54,745 nucleotides of DNA from an uncultured Kiritimatiellota bacterium (GTDB lineage Bacteria > Verrucomicrobiota > Kiritimatiellia > RFP12 > UBA1067), in assembly GCA_934643865.1 (NCBI GenBank), contig CAKUCX010000017.1, positions 1-54,745 on the forward strand. Direction: 5' to 3'. Below are positions 33,635 to 41,193 of the stretch, one piece after another. Under the pieces are notes generated by a model, which worked only from the letters and a program-made list of their open reading frames with translations, ran no database searches and was not told the DNA's origin. Numbering within the stretch: position 1 is the first letter of the stretch; the number at the start of each line of letters is the position of its first letter. The position numbers and the translations under genes are program-made.

Positions 33635-34312
33635 TTAATCAACGGCCTCCGCCAATGAGACGGACACCGACTTGACCTGCCGCGCGTCTTCTTTTGAAAG
33701 GCGGATGTCAATCGGGATAACCGTTGTCATGTGAATCACGGGCGCATTATTCGACGAAGGCCTACGCGACGAACCGGAACCGCTGTTCAACCACGGTCCC
33801 CAGACAAGGCACGGCGGAAATCTATTGATTCCTCCACGCTGTTCCCACTCATATTCATTCTGACGATCTTCGCAAAACAGGACGCCACCTTCCGAAAGGC
33901 GCACCTTCCGGGACGCGACTTCCTCGCCATCCGCATCCATGAGACGAAGCAGGTAATCGACAGACGCACGTGCCCTCTTCCCGTCCAAATACCTTTCAAC
34001 GAAATGCTCCTTGAACCAGGCCAAATACACGGCATAGACCTGTGGTGCCAAGAAGTACGCCTTGCCGCGAACTGCCGTCAGAGACGCATTGCATTTCGTA
34101 ATCACCTCGACACGCCCCAGTGTGGGTTCATCTCGATTTGAAGACGACGGCCTATTCTTTGTGCCACCATTCAGCTTCTTCGTCAAATCGACCAAAGACG
34201 GACGATAATCCATCAAGGCAAAACAGCTGCCCAAATACGGAACGACACGACCGTCACGCCCCAACAGTGTATCGTATCCATTTGCGAACAAGAAAGACCG
34301 ACATCTATGTGG
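33635..34312 (-). pseudogene. 3' part of LPP20-domain protein, separated by a frameshift
   Basis: An open frame from about 34312 with no ATG near its beginning (a TTG at 34291 is the only nearby start-like codon) and no signal peptide, though all neighbours are secreted. It reads FANGYDTLLGRDGRVVPYLG and so on for about 220 residues. It overlaps the end of the upstream gene in the frame expected after a one-base loss, so the two were probably one gene of about 530 codons. Programmed frameshifting or a sequence error are alternatives; no classic slippery heptamer is seen. Confidence 0.5.
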
Positions 34313-35163
34313 TTGAAACTCTCAGGAACGTTCCCCAACCCCTTGACCCAGTCGCTGTTGTCTCTTTCCCAATAATCCCCGAGGCGCTTGGCAACGGGGC
34401 GGAATGTGACGGGCTTGTGGACGGAAATCTGCTCCAGGATCTGCGTGAACCTCGGCATGAACCGCTTGAAATAGACATCCTGCATCAAGTAGAACTGGCA
34501 GTAATAACGAAGAATGACCTCGTTTGCCGCGCAGCCTTCCGCCTCTTTGCCCTCAAGAACGGTCGGTTTGGACGAGGCAAGCTTGATGTTGACGAGCTGG
34601 CGGACAAGATCGAGGCCGTCTAGCTCCTTCTTGAGGAGCGCGGCGGCCGACTTGTCGCGCCGCTCCTTCGATTCGTTCGCGAACGTGATGCCGTCGATGC
34701 CGTCCACTTTCTGGGCATCGCCCGGCACAAGGTCACGCACCTTCTTCCGCGCCTCCTGCATCTTGACCCAGGCCTTGACGTCCACTTCAATGCCGAGCCC
34801 GCGCTTGCTGCGCGAAGCGCCCGTCACCTCGTACTTCTCGATGTAGCCGTTGCTATGCGACAGGATCTCGTCCTTGATCAGCTGCTCGTTCTTGAGCTGG
34901 GTCTCGCTGTCGATGAATGTTCCGACCGCGAATTCAACCGCATTTCGGCAGGCGTCCTTCTCGGCCTCTTCCTTCGTTTCGCCCGTGCCGCGTCCGTAGA
35001 CGACCTTGACATTCGCCGGTTTCTCCGGCGCATCGACCGTCGCCTCCGCCGGAGGCCCAGAGAGCAAGAACGAGTCCTCTGCCAACACCGCCGAAAACAC
35101 CATACCAACCGCAAGGGTCGCCAGAACCAACGGTCTGCCACGCCACTTCCCGAACTGAGCCAT
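34213..35163 (-). CDS. secreted LPP20/FlgT_N-like domain protein, probably frameshifted
   Basis: A 316-residue product with signal peptide (about residues 1-26, ending VLAED). The region VVYGRGTGETKEEAEKDACR, NAVEFAVGTFIDSETQL, continuing to about residue 130, is a classic LPP20/FlgT N-terminal pattern. A second region (about 140-285) contains GCAANEVILRYYCQFYLMQ. The last 25 residues (after HIDVGL) look like out-of-frame translation. The continuation lies in another frame at 33635-34312. First gene of the secreted-protein operon; a -10 (TATAAT, 35377-35372) lies about 210 nt upstream. Confidence 0.6.
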   Translation of the reverse strand: MAQFGKWRGRPLVLATLAVGMVFSAVLAEDSFLLSGPPAEATVDAPEKPANVKVVYGRGTGETKEEAEKDACRNAVEFAVGTFIDSETQLKNEQLIKDEILSHSNGYIEKYEVTGASRSKRGLGIEVDVKAWVKMQEARKKVRDLVPGDAQKVDGIDGITFANESKERRDKSAAALLKKELDGLDLVRQLVNIKLASSKPTVLEGKEAEGCAANEVILRYYCQFYLMQDVYFKRFMPRFTQILEQISVHKPVTFRPVAKRLGDYWERDNSDWVKGLGNVPESFNHIDVGLSCSQMDTIHCWGVTVVSFRIWAAVLP

Positions 35164-35371
35164 TTTGTGTCCTTTCTTTTTAATGAAATATCCCCGCACC
35201 GCGTTTCCGCCGAGGCGACTGGTATGCCCGAAGGGAGAACCCAGTGCGGGGACGAAAGGGCACGAGGGCACAATGCGCCCCCGGCTCACGTCTCCACGAC
35301 TTGTGCCGACTCCAATCAGATGATTACCAGTCTTCCGGCGGATCAGCGACAAACGTTTTCAACTGCGCGAA

Positions 35372-35380
35372 ATTATATCA
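35372..35380 (-). promoter_or_regulatory. extended -10 promoter of the secreted-protein operon
   Basis: TGATATAAT (core 35377-35372). The leader to the ATG at 35163 is about 205 nt and holds no recognised riboswitch. Confidence 0.45.
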
Positions 35381-35798
35381 GAAATGACCGCCCGGCGGCA
35401 AGTGCGCCGCCCGGACGAATCGTCCGACACAACCTCGGCCATCCCCCTTCGGGATACCAGCCACATAGAGAGACACGCACGCGCCGCCGCAGAATGACAG
35501 TCCGTTTTGAAAATTGTTTAGGCTCCATCACGCACCAATGCGAACCGGACGGCTTTCTGACAAACCCTCCCAACGACCGGGGATGCCACCCTATTCTGCA
35601 GTTCCGAAACAAAATATGTCGAGTTTCACCGCTTCGCGGCACACAGAAGACACTGATCCCAAGCTCCCTGCCCCTCCATCCACCCTTCTCCCGATTTCTT
35701 CAGGGGAATCAGGGTCTCGTCAAAAAACCGGGACAAGGACGCCTCGATGCTTTTATAATGGGCGTGGGCCGTGTCGCCCGCCGCCCGCGCTTCGCACG

Positions 35799-35849
35799 GG
35801 AATGCAGATCTTGACAGGCAAGTTACAGGAATGTAGATCTTGACGGGCA
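35799..35849. repeat. 22-base direct repeat pair
   Basis: ggaatgcagatcttgacagg (35799 on) and ggaatgtagatcttgacggg (35828 on) recur at a 29-base step. They lie in the gene-free stretch 35381-35997, where I see no coding region. Confidence 0.7.
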
Positions 35850-35997
35850 CGTGATGGGCAAGAACCGGGAACGTGTCCGCTTCTGCTTCACTGTCTTCTG
35901 CTTCATCACCGCGCCTGATGCTGCCGAGACTGATCTGAGGCGAATCCGGGGAGGAGACCCAGGGGAGGGCCGCAATTCATTGCGGCCGAACGTATCA

Positions 35998-36305
35998 CGT
36001 CGCGTGCCGCGACGCCTTTCAAGCACGATACGGCTTTCAAGAAAGATTATTACGCGGTGAAATCTCATTACGTCCCGACCATTGCGCCCCGCGTTTCCCT
36101 GCCGAACCCGTCACACCGTGCGTCGCGACGGCTTTCAAGCAAGATACGACTTTCAAGAGAGATACGGCTTTCAAGAGAGAAGATTATTACGCGCTGAAAT
36201 CTCATTGCGTCCCGATCATTGCGCCCCGCCTTGCCCTGCCGAAACCGTCACGCCGCGCGCCGCGACGCCTTTCAAGATTATTACGCAGTGAAATCTCATC
36301 TCGCG
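35998..36305. repeat. three tandem copies of a ~120-140 bp repeat with nested 15-bp units
   Basis: Copies begin near 35998, 36118 and 36253 and share gccgcgacgcctttcaag, gattattacgcggtgaaatc and attgcgccccgc. Inside, the word gatacggctttcaagaga is itself repeated one to three times. The third copy is shortened. The copies are AT-richer than their surroundings. No coding role is apparent. Confidence 0.85.
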
Positions 36306-36379
36306 GCGGCGCGGTGCCTCGTAGCGGGGTGTGGGAACACGTGTGCGGCGCTCTTTCGGGCCGTCGACGCCGCGCTCGA

Positions 36380-36480
36380 AGGGGAGATTGCGCTCAAAGG
36401 GAAAGCCGCGCGCGCAAGGGAAGCCGCATGCGTTAGGGAGGCCGCGCGCGCAAGGGAGGCCGCGCAGGCAGGGGAGAACG
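36380..36480. repeat. degenerate 18-bp tandem repeat
   Basis: About five copies of a unit like gcgcgcaagggaggccgc. The open frames through it are low-complexity Arg/Ala/Glu and not convincing genes. Confidence 0.6.
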
Positions 36481-36565
36481 TGCGCGTTGGGGATGAAGGC
36501 GAGGGGACGGCATCCGATGGCGGGGGCGGAACATGTAAAGCCCGGATGCGCGGGCGCGCGTGCCT

Positions 36566-36680
36566 CCCCTAGGCTCGCCAACTTTGAAAACAATCTCCGT
36601 GTCTCCGCGTCTCCGCGCGCTCCGTGTTGACCGGCCGGATGGCGTGGGTCCTCCGCGCGCTCCGTGTTGACCGGCCGGAA
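36566..36680. repeat. inverted copy of the dispersed repeat at 1210-1300 and 4495-4590
   Basis: The sequence cctaggctcgccaactttga, then aacaatctccgtg and gcgctccgtgttgaccggcc, is the reverse complement of the segment upstream of the surface-protein genes. The part tcctccgcgcgctccgtgtt with its following gaccggccgg is present twice here. This shows a dispersed repeat family on both sides of the accessory block. Confidence 0.8.
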
Positions 36681-36737
36681 CTCCCTCCGCGTCAACCTCG
36701 TTCAACACAATGGAACGGCGGCGTGCATCGCCGACCC

Positions 36738-37628
36738 TTACTGCGCAAGGGCCTTAAGACGGTCATGGAACTTGGCAAGGTAGAGACTTTTCGCTTCCAG
36801 TGAAAGACGCGAAGTCTTCACAGACTCTTCGACCTGTACACGCTTCCGTGCGAAGACAGACAGCATTTCGTCTACGTCCAAGGACGAGACGCCATAGAAA
36901 CCAGCAAGTTCGTGAAAATCGGCCGATGAATAGAAGCCTAAAACCTCATAACGTGCCGAATAATGTCCATCCATGAAGAAATCAAGCCCTGTCGCCGTCG
37001 GCTCGTTCGGGAAATGAAGCGACGTATTCAAAAGATCATAGGCGGGCGTCAAGATGTAATCGCCTTGTCGCGATTCGTAGAGGGAGAAGTTCTTGAGGTG
37101 CGCGTCTCCATTTGCAAAAACATAGTTGAAGAGAATCTGAAAGAAAACCTTCGGGTTCTCAATTGCGTGGGACGGGCAGAAGCGGCGAACCAACCCCGCC
37201 AACTCCTCATAGCTGGCATCGTATTTGTAATTGTCCCCGTGTGTCTCTTCGCTACGGTTCGAGAGCTGACAGAAATCCTCCTGCCGAATCTTCATTCCGT
37301 CGCGAAAGTCGAACCGTTTCGTCAAATAAGCGGGCATGCCGTCCTTGAATTCGACAAGCGCGTGTTCTGCCGTGTGAATGCCGAAGATTTCAGAGGCGAT
37401 ATCCATCGTCAACGTCTCGTTGGCGGGAATGTCGTAGACGAATCGTGCGGACGAGTGACTTGGGACAGGTTTGAGGATATAGTCGCCACCCGACGCAACG
37501 GGGACAAATCGCATTCCCTGGCGATGCAGTTGCACCTTGTCTTGGACGCCGGAAATCGAGACCCGGCGCGTCGTCTCCCGCTGTTGCGGGAGGCTGAGAT
37601 CCGCAAGTGTGAAGTCAAGGCGTAACAT
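36738..37628 (-). CDS. hipT: HipT-like Ser/Thr kinase toxin (HipA C-terminal fold)
   Basis: A 296-residue HipA-type kinase lacking the N-terminal subdomain of HipA, which is encoded separately upstream. The loop RRVSISGVQDK has the Ser24-Ile-Ser26 motif that is autophosphorylated in HipT of HipBST systems. ILKP (Lys53) is the ATP-binding lysine, NGDAHLKNFSL holds the catalytic Asp175 and Asn180, and TPAYDLL (Asp198) binds metal. Known HipT/HipA toxins phosphorylate aminoacyl-tRNA synthetases and stop growth. It overlaps the HipS-like gene by 14 nt and is the last gene of the three-gene operon. Confidence 0.87.
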   Translation of the reverse strand: MLRLDFTLADLSLPQQRETTRRVSISGVQDKVQLHRQGMRFVPVASGGDYILKPVPSHSSARFVYDIPANETLTMDIASEIFGIHTAEHALVEFKDGMPAYLTKRFDFRDGMKIRQEDFCQLSNRSEETHGDNYKYDASYEELAGLVRRFCPSHAIENPKVFFQILFNYVFANGDAHLKNFSLYESRQGDYILTPAYDLLNTSLHFPNEPTATGLDFFMDGHYSARYEVLGFYSSADFHELAGFYGVSSLDVDEMLSVFARKRVQVEESVKTSRLSLEAKSLYLAKFHDRLKALAQ

Positions 37629-37929
37629 AGACGGCTCCTATGGCCCCATAGGCACTGGTTTCCAGCAAGCGCGTGAAGAGGTCGCGCTCGTCAATGTGAA
37701 GCTCGCGACACTGTCGCTCCTTCTGCGCACCTTCCGCCAAAAGCCCTGCGAAGAACGGGAACAGGTACGTTGAACGATATTCGCAAGCCGATTTCGGCAA
37801 TGTCGCCGAAATGTCCGGGAGCGTTGCATCGCGTAAATAGGCGGCATCATAGCGGAACACATAACCCGATGCGTCCTTCTCCAGCGTTCCAGCCGGAATG
37901 TCGCGATAGTAGACCATACCACGCTTCAT
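37615..37929 (-). CDS. hipS: HipS-like small antitoxin (HipA N-subdomain 1)
   Basis: A 104-residue protein equivalent to the first subdomain of HipA (VYYRDIPAGTLEKDASGYVF, RYDAAYLRDATLPDISATLP, FPFFAGLLAEG). In tripartite HipBST systems this part is a free protein that neutralises the kinase. The start overlaps the hipB stop by 4 nt, and its end overlaps the kinase start by 14 nt, so the three are made together. Confidence 0.85.
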   Translation of the reverse strand: MKRGMVYYRDIPAGTLEKDASGYVFRYDAAYLRDATLPDISATLPKSACEYRSTYLFPFFAGLLAEGAQKERQCRELHIDERDLFTRLLETSAYGAIGAVYVTP

Positions 37930-38123
37930 ACGCCCACCTTGATCTTGTAGCCAATCGTCGTCGCGACCTTGATGAGGGTATCAAGCGTGACATTACCGTC
38001 ACCTGTCTCAAGATTTGAGAGCGTATGCACGGAAACACCGCTCACACGCGCCAACCGCGCCTGCGTAATGCGAAGTTCATCGCGACGTTCGACGATTGCC
38101 GTACCAATCTCCTTCTTGTTCAT
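37926..38123 (-). CDS. hipB: HipB-like XRE-family DNA-binding protein
   Basis: A 65-residue helix-turn-helix protein (MNKKEIGTAIVERRDELRIT, QARLARVSGVSVHTLSNLET). It ends in a short IGYKIKVGV strand like HipB. HipB represses its own operon and enhances neutralisation. The ATG at 38123 is only 10 nt after the -10 TATGAT, so the leader is nearly absent. It is first in the hipB-hipS-hipT operon. Confidence 0.85.
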   Translation of the reverse strand: MNKKEIGTAIVERRDELRITQARLARVSGVSVHTLSNLETGDGNVTLDTLIKVATTIGYKIKVGV

Positions 38124-38133
38124 TGCGATGAAT

Positions 38134-38142
38134 ATCATACCA
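38134..38142 (-). promoter_or_regulatory. extended -10 promoter of hipBST
   Basis: TGGTATGAT (core 38139-38134), preceded by AAAGA. HipB probably binds near here, but no clear operator palindrome was found. Confidence 0.5.
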
Positions 38143-38270
38143 TCTTTCTGCGGAACGAAGTACCCGACATCGCAGGAATATTCATTCTATTGAATCAGCG
38201 GCCATCGGACGCAACACGCGCGTCCCTTCCGTTTCGCACACCCCTCGGCATATGCGTCCGGGGTTCGTTC

Positions 38271-39569
38271 TCACCGTGCGGACGCGCGACCGACCGTCTT
38301 GAGCGGACCGTCCTCCTCTGTGCGCGGGTAGACGTTGAGGGACGAGAGTTTCGGCGCGAAGACGAAACGGAACGGGCAGGGTTGGGATGCCATGCCCCGC
38401 GACGAAAGCTTGGGGGCGCCGCCCGCATAGAACACATGATAGGCAAAGTCCTTTTCGCGGTGAATGCGGACGGGGTTGACCTCCGTCTCCGCATAGCAGA
38501 ACACGTCCTCGCGCGCGAAACAGAGATCCCGTCTGCCGTCAAGTCCCTCCGCCGGGAACGTGTCGGCGTAGATCGTCTTCGGGCCAAGGTAGTAGAGACC
38601 CCAGGGATTGCGCACCGCCTTCATCGCCGCAAGCGGCGCAAACGGGCAGTAGGCCCCGTCCGGCAGCTTCCCCCACCAGTACCCGCCCCATTCCTTCGTC
38701 CAGTCGGTGTACGCGCCCCAGTCCTTCTCGTCCGTGCCCCCGCGCATCGCGTACCGCCATTCGGCTTCCGTCGGCAGGCGAAACTCGTAGTCGTCGAACC
38801 CCCGCAGCCTGAACGGCAACCGCGCCTTCTCGTTCAGCCGCGCGGCCAGCGTCTGGATGTCGTCCCATGAAAGCTCCATGACGGGCAGATCGGGCATGAT
38901 GTGTTCCGTTCCCGGCGTAAACCGGGCCTGCCCTTTTTTCGCCACAGCCGGATCAAGCGCCCGCGCCAACGCATACGGAAGCGGCCCCCGCATGATGAAG
39001 AACGGATAGGTCAGCCGGACCGTGTGCGCCGTGTGCCACCACGCCCGGGGCTTGAGATCCTTCATCATCGGCGGCGTGTCCTTCACCAGAACGAACGTGC
39101 CGGGCGGACAGGCGGACAAGTGGAAGGTGGCCTCCGCCTCCCCCTTCAGGGCAACGGGCACCCACTCCCCGCCCTTCCACGCCGGCGGCGTCTCCGGCCC
39201 GAGGCGGAAGCTGACCGTCGCGCAGATTTCGTCGACCACGTCGGCAGGGAGGTCGGGGAACGCCTCCGAAAGGGCCTCCAGCGTCGCCCGCGCCGCGTCC
39301 GCATCGCCCGCCTTCACGAAAAGCTTGAATGCACCCTGGAGGAGGAGGAACCGTTCGGCCTCCGCCGTCGCCCCGGCGGCGCGCAGGCGGTGCGCGGCGG
39401 CGACGGCGGCGGGCCCCGTCCTCCCTTCCTTGAGCGCGCGGACATCCGCCGCCGTTGCGTCCAGAACCGCCTTCTGCGCCGCGACAAGCTCCTGCCGCGT
39501 CGGCATCGCAACCGCCGCAACCGCGCCCAGCAGGCACACGGCCAGCACCCCTTTCTTCACGCTTCTCAT
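38271..39569 (-). CDS. secreted SUMF1/formylglycine-generating-enzyme-like protein, divergent
   Basis: A 432-residue protein with signal peptide (MRSVKKGVLAVCLLGAVAAVA), a helical N-terminal part (about 20-120), and a SUMF1-type C-lectin-like domain (about 130-420). Family marks are VMELSWDDIQTLAARLNEKA, YEFRLPTEAEWRYAMRGG and NPWGLYYLG. The usual GNVWEWC stretch and the terminal GFR are replaced (GPKTIYADTF, CPFRFVF), so oxidation of sulfatases is doubtful; a binding role is possible. No sulfatase gene is in the window. The ATG overlaps the sigma-factor stop (ATGA); last gene of the glycosidase-kinase-sigma operon. Confidence 0.75.
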   Translation of the reverse strand: MRSVKKGVLAVCLLGAVAAVAMPTRQELVAAQKAVLDATAADVRALKEGRTGPAAVAAAHRLRAAGATAEAERFLLLQGAFKLFVKAGDADAARATLEALSEAFPDLPADVVDEICATVSFRLGPETPPAWKGGEWVPVALKGEAEATFHLSACPPGTFVLVKDTPPMMKDLKPRAWWHTAHTVRLTYPFFIMRGPLPYALARALDPAVAKKGQARFTPGTEHIMPDLPVMELSWDDIQTLAARLNEKARLPFRLRGFDDYEFRLPTEAEWRYAMRGGTDEKDWGAYTDWTKEWGGYWWGKLPDGAYCPFAPLAAMKAVRNPWGLYYLGPKTIYADTFPAEGLDGRRDLCFAREDVFCYAETEVNPVRIHREKDFAYHVFYAGGAPKLSSRGMASQPCPFRFVFAPKLSSLNVYPRTEEDGPLKTVGRASAR

Positions 39570-40180
39570 TCTCCGTATTCGGCTTCGATGGCGGCGATCA
39601 TCCGCTCGACGCGCGTCTTGATCTGCGAGACGGCGTTGCGGGAGAGCCCGAACGCCGCCGCGACGTCGCCAATCGGGCGTTCCTCCAGCACATACGCGCG
39701 GTAGACGGCCTTCGACTGCGCCGAAAGCGCGGTCTTCGTGAGGGCATGCTCGACGGCGGCGGCATGGCGGGCAAGGCGCCACTTCGCATCGATGACCGCC
39801 GCCGTCTCGGAATCGACCGGCAGGTCAAGGCAGGCGCCCGGACTGTCGAGCGAGACGAGTCCATCACCGCCACGCGCCCGCGTCCGCCGCCAGCGGCTCA
39901 CGAGTTCATGGCGGATGAGCGTCGCCAGATACGAGCGGAACTTTCCGGCCCCGTCCCCGACCTTGAAATCGCCGCCGCGCAGGACGCCGACGAGCTTCAG
40001 GAAGATCTCCTGCGCAACGTCTTCGGCATCCGCCCCGGCGCCATGCGACTCGGAGAAAAGGCGGATGGCCGGTTCGTAGAGTTCGAAGAGCCGCATCCAG
40101 GACGATTCGTCTGCCTGCCCCGTGACATGCGCGGCGAGGCGGGCGAGAAGCGTGGCAGGGGTCTCGGGGAACACATTCAT
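39566..40180 (-). CDS. ECF-type RNA polymerase sigma factor
   Basis: A 204-residue sigma-70 family protein. Region 2 includes LFELYEPAIRLFSESHGAGA, DAEDVAQEIFLKLVG and FRSYLATLIRHELVSRWRR; region 4 includes LSAQSKAVYRAYVLEERPIG and DVAAAFGLSRNAVSQIKTRV. It would direct RNA polymerase to promoters I cannot identify here. The start overlaps the end of the kinase gene by 4 nt and its stop overlaps the SUMF1-like start, so kinase, sigma factor and secreted protein are co-translated. Phosphorylation control by the kinase is plausible inference. Confidence 0.87.
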   Translation of the reverse strand: MNVFPETPATLLARLAAHVTGQADESSWMRLFELYEPAIRLFSESHGAGADAEDVAQEIFLKLVGVLRGGDFKVGDGAGKFRSYLATLIRHELVSRWRRTRARGGDGLVSLDSPGACLDLPVDSETAAVIDAKWRLARHAAAVEHALTKTALSAQSKAVYRAYVLEERPIGDVAAAFGLSRNAVSQIKTRVERMIAAIEAEYGE

Positions 40181-41193
40181 GAAAGCCTCGTGGGAATGTC
40201 GTAGAGATGGTCGTAGAGGGCGGCGTCCGACAGCGCGCCGCGCAGCCACCGAAACGCCCCCCAGGCGGACAGGCCGACCAGGAGGAGGCCCGCCACGACG
40301 ACGGGCAGCCACCGAGGGGAACACAACTTCGCCCGGCCGGACGCGGGCGTCTCAAGGCCCTCCGCCGCCTTCAGCCGTGCGGCAAGCGGCATCAGGCGCA
40401 CCGGACGGCGGGCGGGATCCGCCGCCAGCATCCGCGTGAGCGCCTCCGTCCAGACCGCGCCGAACGGTTCCAGCAGACGGAACGCATCCGTTCCGGGCTC
40501 ATACCAGAGGCCCGTCAGCAGACGGAAGAACGTCACGCCAAGCGCATACGTATCGGAGGCGGCGGTCGCCGCGCCGCCCCGCAGCATCTCCGGCGCCATG
40601 TAGCCCCCGGTCCCCATGATGACGCGGCACGTTCCCGCCGCGTCGCCGCGTACGATCTGCGTGCGGACGGCCCCCACCTCGCGCAGGATCCGTTCGCCCT
40701 CGAACTTCGCAATGCCGAAATCGCCCAGCGTGACGCCGCCCGTTTCGTTGAGGAAGATGTTGTTGAGCTTGATGTCACGGTGGACGATGCCGACGTCATG
40801 GACGTAGTCGAGCGCCGACGCAAGCTGGGCGAACCAGGAGGCCAGGCGCTTCTCGTCCGCCTCCCCCGGTTCGAGGTCCGCCAGCGTGCGCGCCCGCCCG
40901 TCCTTGTCCAGCACGAGGTCCATGACGAAATACGCGCACCGCCCGTCTTCGAGGAGATCGAGGTCGAAGACGCGCGCGAGGTTCGGATGGCGAAGGCGGG
41001 CAAGGGCCTTCCCCTCGGCAAGAAAACGCTGCCGGAAGAGCTCGACGCGCCCGTGGTCGAGCGCGAAGACCTTCAGCGCACAATGCGTGCCGAGCGTTCG
41101 GTGCTCGGCCTCGTACACGGTCCCCATGCCGCCCTGTCCGAGCGGACGGACAATGCGGTACGACCCAATCACGTCCTGTGCGGCGAAGGTCAT
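40177..41193 (-). CDS. membrane-anchored Ser/Thr protein kinase
   Basis: A 338-residue Hanks-type kinase. Gly-rich loop LGQGGMGTVYEAEHR, ATP-lysine in CALKVF, catalytic loop HRDIKLNNIFL, metal site DFGIAKF, and MGTGGYMAPEML for the activation segment end. A single membrane helix (WLPVVVAGLLLVGLSAWGAF, about 300-320) near the C-terminus leaves only about 20 residues outside, so there is no sensor domain. The start overlaps the glycosidase stop (TGATG) and its end overlaps the sigma-factor start. Confidence 0.9.
   Translation of the reverse strand: MTFAAQDVIGSYRIVRPLGQGGMGTVYEAEHRTLGTHCALKVFALDHGRVELFRQRFLAEGKALARLRHPNLARVFDLDLLEDGRCAYFVMDLVLDKDGRARTLADLEPGEADEKRLASWFAQLASALDYVHDVGIVHRDIKLNNIFLNETGGVTLGDFGIAKFEGERILREVGAVRTQIVRGDAAGTCRVIMGTGGYMAPEMLRGGAATAASDTYALGVTFFRLLTGLWYEPGTDAFRLLEPFGAVWTEALTRMLAADPARRPVRLMPLAARLKAAEGLETPASGRAKLCSPRWLPVVVAGLLLVGLSAWGAFRWLRGALSDAALYDHLYDIPTRLS

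Noticed and set aside
36219..36708. Open frames on both strands in the repeat-rich gap before hipT
   Set aside because: Sequence is low-complexity Arg/Ala/Gly encoded by tandem repeats; no ribosome site or family match.
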